From Epithemia pelagica (Eukaryota; Bacillariophyta; Bacillariophyceae; Surirellales; Surirellaceae): a stretch of 64,000 nucleotides of DNA. Position 1 is the stretch's first letter, and each line of letters starts with the position of its first letter. Under the pieces are notes generated by a model that saw only the letters and a program-made list of their open reading frames with translations, did not search any database and had not been told where the DNA came from. This document shows, one piece after another, positions 40,944 to 51,496 of the stretch. Both the position numbers and the translations under genes were made by a program. The stretch covers positions 186,001 to 250,000 of the forward strand of contig OX337230.1 of the NCBI GenBank assembly GCA_946965045.2. The letters run 5' to 3'.

Positions 40944-42092
40944 TTAAAAGGGCGAAATGCCCATTCCTTCAAGAAAATGATACCATCCATTGGGCTGCTG
41001 CTCACAGAGTCGACGAAAACACCGTGTATTCTTGTCTAGTAGTGGTAATGTCACAGAGGAAGGATTGGACGATCCACTAATCGCGGCAATTTGATTGGCA
41101 ACAGTCACCATACTGCAGCCATCACGGCGATTCCCGATTGATGGCAGATTCCACACGCGGTTGCGATGCGTATCCAAGACTTCCACAGTCGAATTCACAG
41201 TTGAATTGTTCCATTCTCCGGCCACCACCAGACAAGATCCCACGGCAACCACTGTACAAGCACCTCCTCCATTGGAAAGCACCAAATCAGAATGAGTGAT
41301 CCAAGTGGACGAAAAGGAAATGAATGTCGAACCAGTCTCCTTTTTTCTCTCATCATTTTCACAGGGTGTTGCAAAATCCAAATATTCCACCGAGTCAACA
41401 TTGCCGCCCCTGTTTTCGCCTCCAACGACATAGATGCGGTGGCCAATGACCGCACTGGCACAGGATGATCGAGTAACAGTCAATCTTGATCCCTTTAGAA
41501 CAGAGTGATTGTTGGTATCAATGATATCCACCAACGACCTGTGTTGCCTCCCGTCGTGTCCACCCATTACAACAATATATCGATTGAGAACCGCGACAGC
41601 ACAACATCCATCTCGTCCCGTCGATAATCGACAGTTTAACGTTTTCCAATGGCTCTCATGCGTACTGCTTGATGTCGAAGAAGATTGCAGCAAATCATTG
41701 ATATCAATTCGTTCCATGCAATCCAAAGATCGTCCTACTCCATTGTATCCTCCCATCACGTAGACGCCTCCGTTGCACACAACAGCGGCATGTTCGTCAC
41801 GTTTCTTGTTCATGCGAGGTCCCTCTCGCCATTGTTTGTTTGCTTCTGCAAGATTCAATGCAAGAACCGAATCGATCTCGCCATGACCTCTTTGATATCC
41901 TCCCATCACAACGACTGTTTGTGCCTTGTCGTTGTGATTGTCGCTCGTAACGGGATGATCGAGTACGACCGTAGCATGACCGTCGCGCGCTCCTCCCTCT
42001 AGAGGAGGCCAGTCGTTAATATTCCATTCTTCTCTCTCGTCGGAAAGGGCAAGGCCCGACTGCCATGCTTCTTTTTGCAGTGTCATGACCAT
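40944..42092 (-). CDS. Kelch-repeat beta-propeller protein
   Basis: 382 aa, single exon. At least five Kelch repeats with the double-Gly signature are visible: TVVVMGGYQRG, VYVMGGYNG, YIVVMGGHDG, IYVVGGENRG and LVVAGEWNN, each preceded by a (R)(D/S)xxxA/S strand (RDGHAT, RDEHAA, RDGCCA, RSSCAS, RRDGCS) and followed by a V(D/E)xxD strand. They occupy nearly the whole protein, so a single propeller of five to six blades is likely. No BTB, F-box or galactose-oxidase extension and no signal peptide is seen. Probably a protein-interaction module; the partner is unknown. Confidence 0.85.
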   Translation of the reverse strand: MVMTLQKEAWQSGLALSDEREEWNINDWPPLEGGARDGHATVVLDHPVTSDNHNDKAQTVVVMGGYQRGHGEIDSVLALNLAEANKQWREGPRMNKKRDEHAAVVCNGGVYVMGGYNGVGRSLDCMERIDINDLLQSSSTSSSTHESHWKTLNCRLSTGRDGCCAVAVLNRYIVVMGGHDGRQHRSLVDIIDTNNHSVLKGSRLTVTRSSCASAVIGHRIYVVGGENRGGNVDSVEYLDFATPCENDERKKETGSTFISFSSTWITHSDLVLSNGGGACTVVAVGSCLVVAGEWNNSTVNSTVEVLDTHRNRVWNLPSIGNRRDGCSMVTVANQIAAISGSSNPSSVTLPLLDKNTRCFRRLCEQQPNGWYHFLEGMGISPF

Positions 42093-42582
42093 TGTGGTTC
42101 CAAACGTTGACTGCAGCTTTTTTATGGGGATCGAAACTGTGTAAGAGGTGTAGGTGGGTTTGCTGCTGCTGATGGGCGCAGACTGGAAGCACGACTAACT
42201 TTGCAAGTCCCAAACGTGTGTAGAGGATTGACTTGTCGAATTACATCATGAAGAGGCTACCGTTTTTTTTTTGCACCTCCTGTCTGTCCCATGGTCATTT
42301 TGCGTCGACAACACATTGTTCTCTGGATACACGTTTATGTCGTCTATCTGTGTTGGTCCTCCGATCTAGACCTCTAGCTTGGGTATATCTTTCGAGTGAA
42401 ACTCTCTTTTGTTGCTGTTGTTGTCTTCTCTCTCGTTCGTCGTATCCCAAACAACACACATCCGATCGAGATTCCTAAGACCTTTTGGTTGGGACGACAC
42501 GAATGGAAGACCGGACTTTACAGATGCGTGTTTTCGAAAACAGCAGGATTGTGCGGGGACTCCTCCAAAAGAACGACAAGTG
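42093..42582. other. Intergenic, tandem minus-strand genes
   Basis: No supported gene; plus-strand frames of 81-114 codons lack domains. Confidence 0.45.
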
Positions 42583-44622
42583 TCACTGGGAAACGACACG
42601 GGGAAAGAGACCTCGTTTGGTTCCAGTGGTGGCGGTCGTCGCACGCAAAAGCGCCTTGGATTCTTGTTTCAAGGATTGAAATGTCATGGATTCAGACTGC
42701 CGATAAACTTCGGTCCAAAATTCTCGTGATTGCTGTATGAATGATGATGATGAGAATGGCTCGTCCTCGGACAATGACAACGACGACGACGATGAGAGCC
42801 ACAGGGGGTCCAGTTTTTTAAGTAAGGTACGCGTTTGCAACAATCCCGAAGCATTTGTGGTTGCCCAATGGTGAATGGTGGGCTCATGTTCGATAGTCTC
42901 TGACTTTTGGACGATGGTGGTGATATTTGAGGATGATGATAATGATAATGATGTGGGTAGTCGACTCTTTTGATTCAGTTTTGTCATGTTCGTGTCCTTG
43001 CTGGTATGAGTATTTGTTTTGTCGTCTCCTGCTGGAACCGTCTTGTACCAACGGACGAGTGTGGCATTGCTCAAGAGACCGGCCCAACATGCATACGTCG
43101 ATTTGGAAAAGCCCACAAAGGTGGCTTGGGTCGACAGGGCAAAACAAAAATCTTGGACGCCCGATTGATTGGCAATCAATCGGACATTCCAACCGTGTGC
43201 TTGCAAGGCGTGTGCATGGGGAAGGGCAGTTTTGGGAAAGCGGCTCAGAATGGCCAATCGATTGTTGCTGGTGTTGGTGGTGTTTGCGGATTGCTGGCTC
43301 ATGATGCTGCTGTTGTGCCTGCTACGGTTGGTGGCCTGCGGATTGTTGCTGCTGCTCGGTGATGGGGGTCGTCCCAACAAGTTATGTGCCGCATCGTGTG
43401 GGGACAATTCTCCCAGCAAATGTTCATGTCGAGGCAATGGCTTGGCCACTTCGGTGACAAAGTTTCGAAAATGAAAGACTGTTTCGTCGGGATCGGCCCA
43501 CAACCGACAACACGAGGGACGCATTCGAAACCAGTGTCGTAGTTCGTGGTACAACAAGATGTCGTCCTTTGCCAAAATCAATTGGGGGGAAAGCATTTCC
43601 GTCACGGTCAAATAGGGTATCGAATAGGGATTGTTGGGAAAGGAAGACGGCACTGGGAAGGACATGTTCGATCGTCGTCCGTTTTGTTGTTGTTCTTGTT
43701 CCTGTTCGGCTTGATATTGTTGTTTCAGCAAGTTCTGGAGAAACTTGATTTGGGAGACAGTCTTGACATTTTGCAATGGACGAAGGGCGTCGTCGGAGTG
43801 GTTTGTTGTTGTTGGCTGGTGAGGAGGAGAAGATCTCGAGGATGCCGCCGCAGCAGCCTGAGCTGTCAACCATGTTTGTTGCGCTTGTTGGACCGGTCCA
43901 AACTGGGTGACATCGTAAATGCCACCATTGAATTCCAAATCTTCTAGTCCGGGGAAACACTCGTAAATGTCGGTGGCCGCCCGTGTCCATCGGGAATGGT
44001 TTTGATGTTGTCCAATAAGATGGAGGGAAAGTCCGGGCAAGGCCCGTTCGACGTACCGTTGGATGCGTTTGGCTTGGGCCAAGACACTGAGATGATTGCA
44101 CAATTCTCCCCGCAACAACACCAGGACCGTCAAGGTGCGATTCTGCAGCCACGGAGCCGCAGCCGCAACAGTTGGGGAATTGTTGTCATCTCCTCCTCGT
44201 TCCTTATTGTTGTTGTTGTGGGCAGGAGAAGAAACAGCCCCCACAGTACTAATAGTCGTATTCGTCCGCGTCAATGATACTAATGACATGGACGAGTCCT
44301 GTGTACCCCATTCCATGCTGACGTGAGGCACATATCTCCACAAGTCGTTGTAGTAGTTGTTGGTTGTGGATTCATTCATGGAATGGTTGTTGTTGTCGTG
44401 CCACCGAGATCGGGACATCCAGTTTACGGGCATAGAATTATTCGGTATCGTCCTTCCAATCCAAACGACGACGAGCCACAACAGGGCCCCACCTCGAAAC
44501 CACCATTTTCGTTTGGGCCAGCATTTCCGTTGTTGGTTTTGAGTTACTCCTACTACTCTTGAACATTGTGCTGGTGCTGCAATTGCCTTGTTTTGTGGAG
44601 GTGGCAGGGCTACTTTTGACAT
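42583..44622 (-). CDS. Type II membrane protein, possible diatom glycosyltransferase
   Basis: 679 aa. Cytosolic basic N-terminus, then a single anchor near residues 43-60 (GGALLWLVVVWIGRTI) followed by a Ser/Asn/Thr-rich stem with many N-x-S/T sites. Two better-ordered blocks are visible: TVLVLLRGELCNHLSVLAQA near residue 165, and RLAILSRFPKTALPHAHALQ through SGVQDFCFALSTQATFVGFS, then STYACWAG, near residues 455-520. The order (a chain start with G-x-x-N followed by a late Arg/Ser-rich nucleotide-binding region) recalls fucosyltransferase-like and other GT-B enzymes, but I cannot name a family. Gln/Ser/Asn runs interrupt it. Golgi location is inferred. Divergent from the PGP synthase-like gene. 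Confidence 0.7.
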   Translation of the reverse strand: MSKVALPPPQNKAIAAPAQCSRVVGVTQNQQRKCWPKRKWWFRGGALLWLVVVWIGRTIPNNSMPVNWMSRSRWHDNNNHSMNESTTNNYYNDLWRYVPHVSMEWGTQDSSMSLVSLTRTNTTISTVGAVSSPAHNNNNKERGGDDNNSPTVAAAAPWLQNRTLTVLVLLRGELCNHLSVLAQAKRIQRYVERALPGLSLHLIGQHQNHSRWTRAATDIYECFPGLEDLEFNGGIYDVTQFGPVQQAQQTWLTAQAAAAASSRSSPPHQPTTTNHSDDALRPLQNVKTVSQIKFLQNLLKQQYQAEQEQEQQQNGRRSNMSFPVPSSFPNNPYSIPYLTVTEMLSPQLILAKDDILLYHELRHWFRMRPSCCRLWADPDETVFHFRNFVTEVAKPLPRHEHLLGELSPHDAAHNLLGRPPSPSSSNNPQATNRSRHNSSIMSQQSANTTNTSNNRLAILSRFPKTALPHAHALQAHGWNVRLIANQSGVQDFCFALSTQATFVGFSKSTYACWAGLLSNATLVRWYKTVPAGDDKTNTHTSKDTNMTKLNQKSRLPTSLSLSSSSNITTIVQKSETIEHEPTIHHWATTNASGLLQTRTLLKKLDPLWLSSSSSLSLSEDEPFSSSSFIQQSREFWTEVYRQSESMTFQSLKQESKALLRATTATTGTKRGLFPRVVSQ

Positions 44623-45230
44623 GATTGAAGGGAATATGGATCAGGCATATGGATCAGGCTTGTCCTCCTCTTGTTGTTGTCGTGTGATCAATGATCGAAC
44701 AACAAACACAGATTCACAAGGCTGGAACCATGGAGAAACCAACAGCATATACCGACAGTTCCGGAAACCACCCAACAGCCAACATCAGGGGCTTAATACC
44801 TTATGTGGGTGTAGCAAAGGAGTCAATCGTCATCAACCCCCATGATGCCGCCGCTGTTGGTCCGATGAGACGACCGTTGAGATCCGAAACCACAAAACAT
44901 GAGGACGAGAGATGCGAGAGCCAGAGCGGAGTAGGCCACGCGCGCAGAGGAGATACATGCGCGCCGGGGGACACGGGGAAGCAATGATAGTTTAGGTTGT
45001 CTATCTGTGTCGGTCTACTCCTCTATACTACCTCTAGCTAGGAGTATAGCAAATACTCCTATGGATACCTATCTTTTTTGATTGCAACTTTTTTCTGTTG
45101 GATCTTTTCCGTTGTTTGCCTCCATCCATTCATCAAAAATATAGATCTCGACACCCAACGAAACAACAACAAACAAAACGACAAAGAATAAAACATTCCG
45201 TCAACAAGCAGTAGAGAGTGTGTGTGTGGC
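44623..45230. other. Divergent intergenic region
   Basis: Contains TAGGAGTA at 45039 and TACTCCTA at 45054 close together in an imperfect inverted arrangement. No gene supported, although a 98-codon frame exists at 44691-44987. Confidence 0.45.
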
Positions 45231-46829
45231 ATGACCGTGTCGTCACTCGTGATTGTCTCCACCACCACTAGCACCGCACCACGGATTCATCCTACGACAA
45301 CAACAACTACGTCGACAAGGACAAATAATGGTGGTGGTGGTACCAAGCCAACCATGCCACATTCGACTGGACGACCCGCATGGCACCATTTGCAATGGCG
45401 GAGAATGACATTCCTCTTGTTCGTCGTCGTTCTTTGCTGGTTCCAGCAGCATCCGTTGGCATTCGTAGTGGCCGTCACTCCTACACACAGTGTTGCTGCT
45501 GCTAGGTCCACAAGGAGACGGAACTCATGCTTACCACCATTATCCTTTCAAGCTCACCGAACACGACCGAATCTACTGGGAGGATCCCGCTGCCGCTCAC
45601 ATCTAAAACAGCAACTACTACTACTTGTTGGACAAGAACCGCCTTGGACAAGAACAAGAACAACAACAACAAGTTTGTTTCTGTCCTCTTCTTCAAAAAT
45701 GTCGGAGCTCCCAGTGGAACCAACTGGCAACGCGACACTCACAAAGATGAACAACAACAAGGACAACAGCAACAAGGACAAGCCCAAGGACTTGGGCGTG
45801 GATGCGAGCAACCAAACGACTATTCCGGACGACAACGACCAGCCACGGACTGCATCCACGAGAGCGGCATCCGCAGCAGCAGCCAATCCTCCCCCTCCTT
45901 CTCCTCCTCCAACGACGACGACGACTGGAGCATTCCCTCGACCGAAACAATTCCTTCGACCCAACGACACTCGCAGTACTAGAAAGAGTGCCACCACGAC
46001 CGTTACCCCGAATACGAATCCGAAACCAACGCCCTTGGAAAATTTGCACATGGTCAACCATACTCCTCCCAGCAAACTGACTCGATTCGTGCAACACGTG
46101 TGGCAGACGTGGAAACCGCGCATTCCCAATCTCTTGACCACGCTCCGCATGACTGTGCTGTTACCACTCATGCTGCAAGCCTTTTATTCACGACATGCTC
46201 CTTGGTATGCCGCGGCCCTGTGGTGGACCTTGGCGGCCGTGACGGATGGCCTCGATGGATGGTGGGCCCGACGCTTTGACTGTACCAGTCCGTGGGGTGC
46301 CTTTTTGGATCCCGTGGCGGACAAAATTACGGTTTGTATCACACTCATTGTCTTGACGGGATATTATGGCACCATCCTCCTGGCACTGCCCACGGCTATC
46401 ATTGTCGGACGGGAAATTGCCATTTCGGCCCTGCGCGAATGGATGGCCAGTCGATCCAACCAGAAGAACGACAGTAGTGACGACAATCAGGACGACCAAA
46501 CAAAGAGTGTCGTGGCCGTGTCGTGGCAAGGCAAGGTCAAGACGGCCGTCACCTTGGTGGCCTTGAGTGCTTGGCTGTTGATGGCGGGCGCCAACCAACA
46601 CCTGACCACATCGACGACCAGGACCATGGCGGTGGGCCTTTCGTGGCTGTGGAATGTGGTCACCTCTCGGTTCTGGTACGGATTGTGTGTGACCCTCTTG
46701 TACACGGCCACACTCTTGACCGTCACGAGTGGTGCATCGTATTTTCGTGCTGCGGCACCCTATTTGATGGGAGGAGGAGGAGACTCCACAACCGCCACCA
46801 ACGACAACGACTCGGCGTTGCCGTCGTAA
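45231..46829 (+). CDS. CDP-alcohol phosphatidyltransferase (phosphatidylglycerophosphate synthase-like)
   Basis: 532 aa from the ATG at 45231. The signature of the family, DGx2ARx8Gx3Dx3D, is complete at residue 339 onward: DGLDGWWARRFDCTSPWGAF followed by LDPVADK. The flanking sequence (IPNLLTTLRMTVLLPLML before; YYGTILLALPTAIIVGREIA and ISALREW after) matches bacterial/plastid PgsA: CDP-diacylglycerol plus glycerol-3-phosphate gives PGP, the precursor of phosphatidylglycerol. The first 200 residues are a long leader: a hydrophobic stretch (MTFLLFVVVLCWFQQ then LAFVVA) and then a disordered Thr/Ser/Pro part, suggesting plastid or mitochondrial import; the LAFV junction would suit a diatom plastid presequence. 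The true start may be the Met beginning that stretch. Membrane enzyme with several helices. Confidence 0.85.
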   Translation: MTVSSLVIVSTTTSTAPRIHPTTTTTTSTRTNNGGGGTKPTMPHSTGRPAWHHLQWRRMTFLLFVVVLCWFQQHPLAFVVAVTPTHSVAAARSTRRRNSCLPPLSFQAHRTRPNLLGGSRCRSHLKQQLLLLVGQEPPWTRTRTTTTSLFLSSSSKMSELPVEPTGNATLTKMNNNKDNSNKDKPKDLGVDASNQTTIPDDNDQPRTASTRAASAAAANPPPPSPPPTTTTTGAFPRPKQFLRPNDTRSTRKSATTTVTPNTNPKPTPLENLHMVNHTPPSKLTRFVQHVWQTWKPRIPNLLTTLRMTVLLPLMLQAFYSRHAPWYAAALWWTLAAVTDGLDGWWARRFDCTSPWGAFLDPVADKITVCITLIVLTGYYGTILLALPTAIIVGREIAISALREWMASRSNQKNDSSDDNQDDQTKSVVAVSWQGKVKTAVTLVALSAWLLMAGANQHLTTSTTRTMAVGLSWLWNVVTSRFWYGLCVTLLYTATLLTVTSGASYFRAAAPYLMGGGGDSTTATNDNDSALPS

Positions 46830-47172
46830 CACTGGACCGTATACCACACAATGATAACCGTAATATGTGGCCAATCACACAAAAGCAGCAGTAACACGCG
46901 ACGAGCATACTGGAAATGACTCGTGTCTCAACCGCACTATACTACCTAGTTTGGTGGTGGCAATTGGCTTGCTTGCCTCAAACGAGAACAACACGACGAC
47001 GAGTAATAGATAGCGCTAGTTCTACATCAGTATGGTTGTTTCCTTGTGCTACGGATTTTCTTCCACTTGTCACCATCTCGAGTTATTCTTTTAGGTGTCG
47101 TGTTGAGAGAGAGCGCAAACCCACGAGTGAGCTTTTGGAGAGACCTTGCTCGATTATGATATATCTCTACTA
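46830..47172. other. Convergent intergenic region
   Basis: CTACCTAG at 46942. Otherwise no feature recognised. Confidence 0.45.
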
Positions 47173-48006
47173 TTAGTTGTTTGGCGTCTCGGCATTGTGG
47201 TTGCCCTGATTATTGTTCTCGTCTTGTTGTTTCGTTGGTTGTGGATCATCCCGCACCATGAACCAAGACGGATAGGAAGATCCATTGTCGTGTCCCATGG
47301 TTTGATGGTGGACGACACGAAATCCCAATCGTTGATAAAACTGGACATTGCGTTCTTCTTGCGTCGCCAATCGTACCGACAACGACGACGAGGACGACGA
47401 CAAGACGTGGCGCAAGGCGCGACTCCCAATCCCTCGTCCTTGATAGTCGGGTCGAATCGTCATGCGTTCCAATTGAATTCCTGTTGTTGTTGTTGTATCC
47501 ATGGAATTCCAGACGGCTTGAAATTCATCAATTGTGGCCAACAAGCGTTTCATGGGGCGCCATCCAAACCGAAAGGGAATTTGATACAAGCCATAGTACA
47601 GCATGGTCCACACCGTCAACTCGGTTTGGGTCACGGGTGTACACAAGACGGTCCCCACCATGATTGGTTCGTTGGTAGGAGAACCAGCAGTCGTCGAACC
47701 ATCCTCGTCCTGGTGGTGGTGGACACAAATTTTGTGCGCCACAACGCCGGAATCGGCCAAGAGTTTGAGATTTTGGGTAAACAACCATTGCAAGGCGGCA
47801 ATGCGTTTGGTCCGATTGGGAACCGACTCGAACATGTAGGCATAGGACGGGGAATCGCAAAAGGCTTGCGCCATGACGTGGGCCGCTTCGGAAAACTCGT
47901 GCCGTTCCAAGGGATGGACCGTCACGGTCAAACTAGTACCGTCCTTGTCGTCCGCGGTGTGGTTGGTTGTCGTAGTATTAGGAGAGGATGGTGTTGGACT
48001 GGTCAT
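47173..48006 (-). CDS. GNAT-family N-acetyltransferase
   Basis: 277 aa. The N-terminal Thr/Asn-rich 28 residues precede a GNAT fold: VHPLERHEFSEAAHVMAQAF (beta1-alpha1), a middle strand MVGTVLCTPV, then the acetyl-CoA-binding motif LERMTIRPDYQGRGIGSRAL (Q-x-x-G-x-G), and the closing RNVQFYQRLGFRVVHHQT block with Asn and Tyr in their usual places. The substrate cannot be told; similar fungal and algal proteins are small-molecule acetyltransferases. The insert with HHHQDEDG is unusual. Convergent with the PGP synthase-like gene. Confidence 0.85.
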   Translation of the reverse strand: MTSPTPSSPNTTTTNHTADDKDGTSLTVTVHPLERHEFSEAAHVMAQAFCDSPSYAYMFESVPNRTKRIAALQWLFTQNLKLLADSGVVAHKICVHHHQDEDGSTTAGSPTNEPIMVGTVLCTPVTQTELTVWTMLYYGLYQIPFRFGWRPMKRLLATIDEFQAVWNSMDTTTTTGIQLERMTIRPDYQGRGIGSRALRHVLSSSSSSLSVRLATQEERNVQFYQRLGFRVVHHQTMGHDNGSSYPSWFMVRDDPQPTKQQDENNNQGNHNAETPNN

Positions 48007-49381
48007 GGTCTGAGGAGCAGTATAGAGGAAAGGATCTCTCCTCTCTATCTGTGTGGCGCTGAACCCAGTCGAAGATCTTTTTTTTCTTCTTCCGGATCGT
48101 TTTGTTTTGCGCTATCCACGACTCGTGAATCGGCGCATGGTTGCTCTTTTCCGTCTGAGTCCAGTCACGAGAGACAGCGTTTGCCATGATTGATTGGCGT
48201 GGACGGCTTCTCGAACCTTTCTCTTTCGACGACGGATACCTACCGCGAGAACCCAACGTGATCCACGGGATCGATCGTACCGTTCATCCGAAGACCCACA
48301 TGTCGTTTTCGGATGCGGTCACACATTTGTCGCATCGATCCTCATCTCACAGGTCTATAATAATAATATATGGGGCAATGAATCTAGGATTCTGGGTTTG
48401 GAAGTGTGCAATCTCCCCCATCCGAGACTCGGTCCTCGTCGCACAAGCATTTGGATGCGGACGACTGTTTATCACTTGCTACTAGAAAACACAATCGCAA
48501 TGAGAATCCTCTCCAAGTAGTATGCCGCTCGATTCGATCGACGGAAGAGTTTCGATGTTAGACTACTATTTGTCCCAGCGTTTCTGTTGCGTGTGCATCT
48601 CCCAAACAAGACACGTGACAGGAACTACTCGAAAGAGATTGCAACAACAACACCTTGTTAGTAGAACATTTTGTGAATAGAGGAAGGGATACGGATTAGG
48701 GATTAGGGAGAGATTTCTCGGCGTTGTCGTCGTCTGTCTCTCCAATTTTGCACTCCCCCTATAGGATGCTATACTATAGAATATATTCCACTCCCATGAG
48801 TTCCTCTTGTTTGTCCATGCTTTTTTGTGCCAAGTCGCCGATGCTAGACTACTCGTACTACTACTCCAATGTCGTCGACTCCACTCGTGCGGAGGGAAGG
48901 GCGAGACTCGGGCTCTTGTTCCATGGGGGGGAAATTGACCCGCGACGCGTCTCGGTCGGCGTGTGATTGGGGGATTCTTGGATGCGGGCTTATAAATAAG
49001 AGGCTTGTGGCCCATAAAGGCTTAGCTATCCGAGTAACGGCTTCAGGATCATTCCCCATCTGGCGTTCTCGCGATTCCATCCATTGGACTGGGACGGACC
49101 GCGACCGTTGTTGGGTCGGGCAATCCTCGACAAAACACGACACGACCACTATCACACCTTTGTCGTCTCACACTCCTCTTATGTCGTCGCGCGTTGTGCT
49201 TCTCTTGACGGCATGCGGCCTCACAAAGTTTGTCCTCTTTTTGCGCCGTGGGAGACGACCCACAAGGCCTTGTCCTACTCCTCTCATCTCACAGAACGAC
49301 AGAGGCGGCCTTGGTGTGTGGTTCTTATTTGGCGGCAGTGTGGCACTCCTCGACACATGTCTACACTCATCCCACGAGTAA
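48007..49381. other. Divergent intergenic region (GNAT / cyclin)
   Basis: No supported gene in 1.4 kb. A TATA-like TTATAAATA occurs at 48990, about 390 bp before the cyclin ATG. Frames of up to 149 codons show no domain. Confidence 0.45.
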
Positions 49382-51496
49382 ATGCCACAAATTCGTTCTT
49401 CTCCTATCTCTCCGACCAAACCAAGCTGGAGACGTTCCACCATCATGTCCACTTCTTGTTACTCTTCCATATCCTCCTCCTCCTCCTCCATGTCGACTTC
49501 TTCTTCCTCCTCCTCCTCCTCCTCTCCTTCTGCTTCGTCTTTACCACCCTGTCATGCCCATTCCAATTCCAATGCATCGTCGTCCTCGTCCTCATCGGCT
49601 GCCTTGTTGAGCATTGCCATGTCGTTGGACATTCCCTTTTCTCAAACGGTAGGTTTGTCACCGGAGGACATTGCCGATCAATTGTCGGCCATGGTCCGAC
49701 AAGAACAAGACTCGTATCGATGTAGTGGCGATTACTTGTTGCGCAATGCCCAACGACAAGAACAACAACAAGCAAAAGAAAAACTACCATCCAACAACAA
49801 GAAGAAAGATCTGGACGACGACGACGACGAGACATCTCGGACAACGGCCACGACATGGGAGTCACGGGCCAGTGCCAGTACCAACAGTCGTAGCAGCACC
49901 ATGACACGTACTCGATCCGGACATCCACAAGAACCACCAAAAGAAACAACAACAACGAATACTCACAATGACGACTCACCCTTGGATGCATCGTGTCGGG
50001 AAAAAATGTGCGATTGGAGTTTTCGTGTCTGTGCTCATTTTCAAATTCCGCGACATGTCACCGCCATTGCCTTTTCCTTGTTGGATCGGTATTTGGATGC
50101 CCAAACCAGCACGACGACCACAATACGAAACCAAACAAACACCCACCACAAGAAGGGTGGGGTGGTGGATCGCCGCGTGTTAAAGTTGGCGGCCATGACG
50201 TGTCTCTTTGTGGCCACCAAGATTCATCATTTCCGTCCCTTGTCCTTGCAAACCTTGGTGGAATTGAGCAAGGGCGAATTTGTTGGACCGGAACTCTTGG
50301 CCATGGAACAAGACATTTTGCAAACCTTGCAATGGAAGGTCCATCCCCCCTTGGTGCAAGATTTTGTCCAATACTTGCTCCGTTACGTTCCCTTGCTTCC
50401 CGAACAACGCTTGGCGGTCATTCAAAAAGCCTTGTATTGGTCCGAATTGGCCGTCTACGATTACGATTTGATTTTGCACGACAAGAGTATCATTGCCCTC
50501 GCGGCCGTCTGCAATGCCTTGGAAACCGTCTTGATGACAGTGTCGTCGTCCTCGTCGTCACATTCCTTGTATCATGCCACCACCACCAACAACACCAACA
50601 CCAACAACAATGCAAGGAGTAGTCACATTGTGCAATTGGAACTGTGGCTCTTGTCAGTCGTTCATTCCTTGTCCACATTGTCTCCTGTTCCGGCCGCCGT
50701 TTCTTTGATGGGTGCTTCTGCTGCTTTGCATCGCATGGTTCCGGCTCACCCGTGGGGCAGTGGTCCCCGAGTGCCACCACACTCACACCACCAACAACAA
50801 AAAAATCCCCGCTACCATCGATTGGCCAAGTTGGTCCAACGGACGCAACGTCGATTGTGGTATTTGTTTACCTGTTCGGCGCAATACGAACTCGAACAAC
50901 ACGAATTGTTGGTACATCAACAAGAAGCACAACAACAACAACCACACGCCACACCATTTGGTGCTGCGGCGGCCCCCTGGGGACAACCCCCGGGAGTACT
51001 GGCACAACCGCAGCAGTTCCGTCCCTGGACCACTAGCAACGAGTCGAAACCACCCAACCAACCACAAACCCGACCACGACCGACTCCGGGTCGACCCCAA
51101 CCTCCCAGTCCCACTACGGTATTCCTCGAGGCATCTTCCACATCCACCACCAGCACCACCACCACCAAGTCGTCGTCGTCGTCGTCATCGTCGTGCACCA
51201 ACATTAACCGTACGTCTTTCAAGACTACTACGATGCGAGACAGTTCCTCCTCGGCCTCGTTCCCCAGGACGACGTCCACGACCACGACCAGCAGCCGATG
51301 GAACAAAAGCCGAAGCACACGACGAAAAACGGCGTCCCTCCCTCCTCCTCCTCCGCCCGAAGCCATTGAAGTGTGGATGCAACAACAGCAACACCAACCA
51401 CAAGGCACCACGCCCATGGATGTCGTACAAGACGATACACCGTCCGGAGGACCAGCGTCATCCTCCATTTCCCTACAAGTTTGCTGGACGACCTAG
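49382..51496 (+). CDS. Cyclin (diatom-specific cyclin-like)
   Basis: 704 aa. After a Ser-rich leader, the cyclin box begins near residue 205: CREKMCDWSFRVCAHFQIPR, HVTAIAFSLLDRYLD, LKLAAMTCLFVATKIHHFRP, SLQTLVELSKGEF, LAMEQDILQTLQWKVHPP. The (K)M(x)xW, LDRYL and (L)A..C..(I/V)A.K landmarks and the E..(I/V)L..L.W helix fit the MRAIL-region pattern of group I cyclins, most like the large diatom-specific family that links nutrient state to division. A second fold (ALAAVCNALETVLM) follows. The C-terminal 230 residues are Gln/Pro/Ser/Thr-rich and disordered. No destruction box is obvious. It would activate a CDK; timing cannot be read from sequence. Confidence 0.84.
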   Translation: MPQIRSSPISPTKPSWRRSTIMSTSCYSSISSSSSSMSTSSSSSSSSSPSASSLPPCHAHSNSNASSSSSSSAALLSIAMSLDIPFSQTVGLSPEDIADQLSAMVRQEQDSYRCSGDYLLRNAQRQEQQQAKEKLPSNNKKKDLDDDDDETSRTTATTWESRASASTNSRSSTMTRTRSGHPQEPPKETTTTNTHNDDSPLDASCREKMCDWSFRVCAHFQIPRHVTAIAFSLLDRYLDAQTSTTTTIRNQTNTHHKKGGVVDRRVLKLAAMTCLFVATKIHHFRPLSLQTLVELSKGEFVGPELLAMEQDILQTLQWKVHPPLVQDFVQYLLRYVPLLPEQRLAVIQKALYWSELAVYDYDLILHDKSIIALAAVCNALETVLMTVSSSSSSHSLYHATTTNNTNTNNNARSSHIVQLELWLLSVVHSLSTLSPVPAAVSLMGASAALHRMVPAHPWGSGPRVPPHSHHQQQKNPRYHRLAKLVQRTQRRLWYLFTCSAQYELEQHELLVHQQEAQQQQPHATPFGAAAAPWGQPPGVLAQPQQFRPWTTSNESKPPNQPQTRPRPTPGRPQPPSPTTVFLEASSTSTTSTTTTKSSSSSSSSCTNINRTSFKTTTMRDSSSSASFPRTTSTTTTSSRWNKSRSTRRKTASLPPPPPPEAIEVWMQQQQHQPQGTTPMDVVQDDTPSGGPASSSISLQVCWTT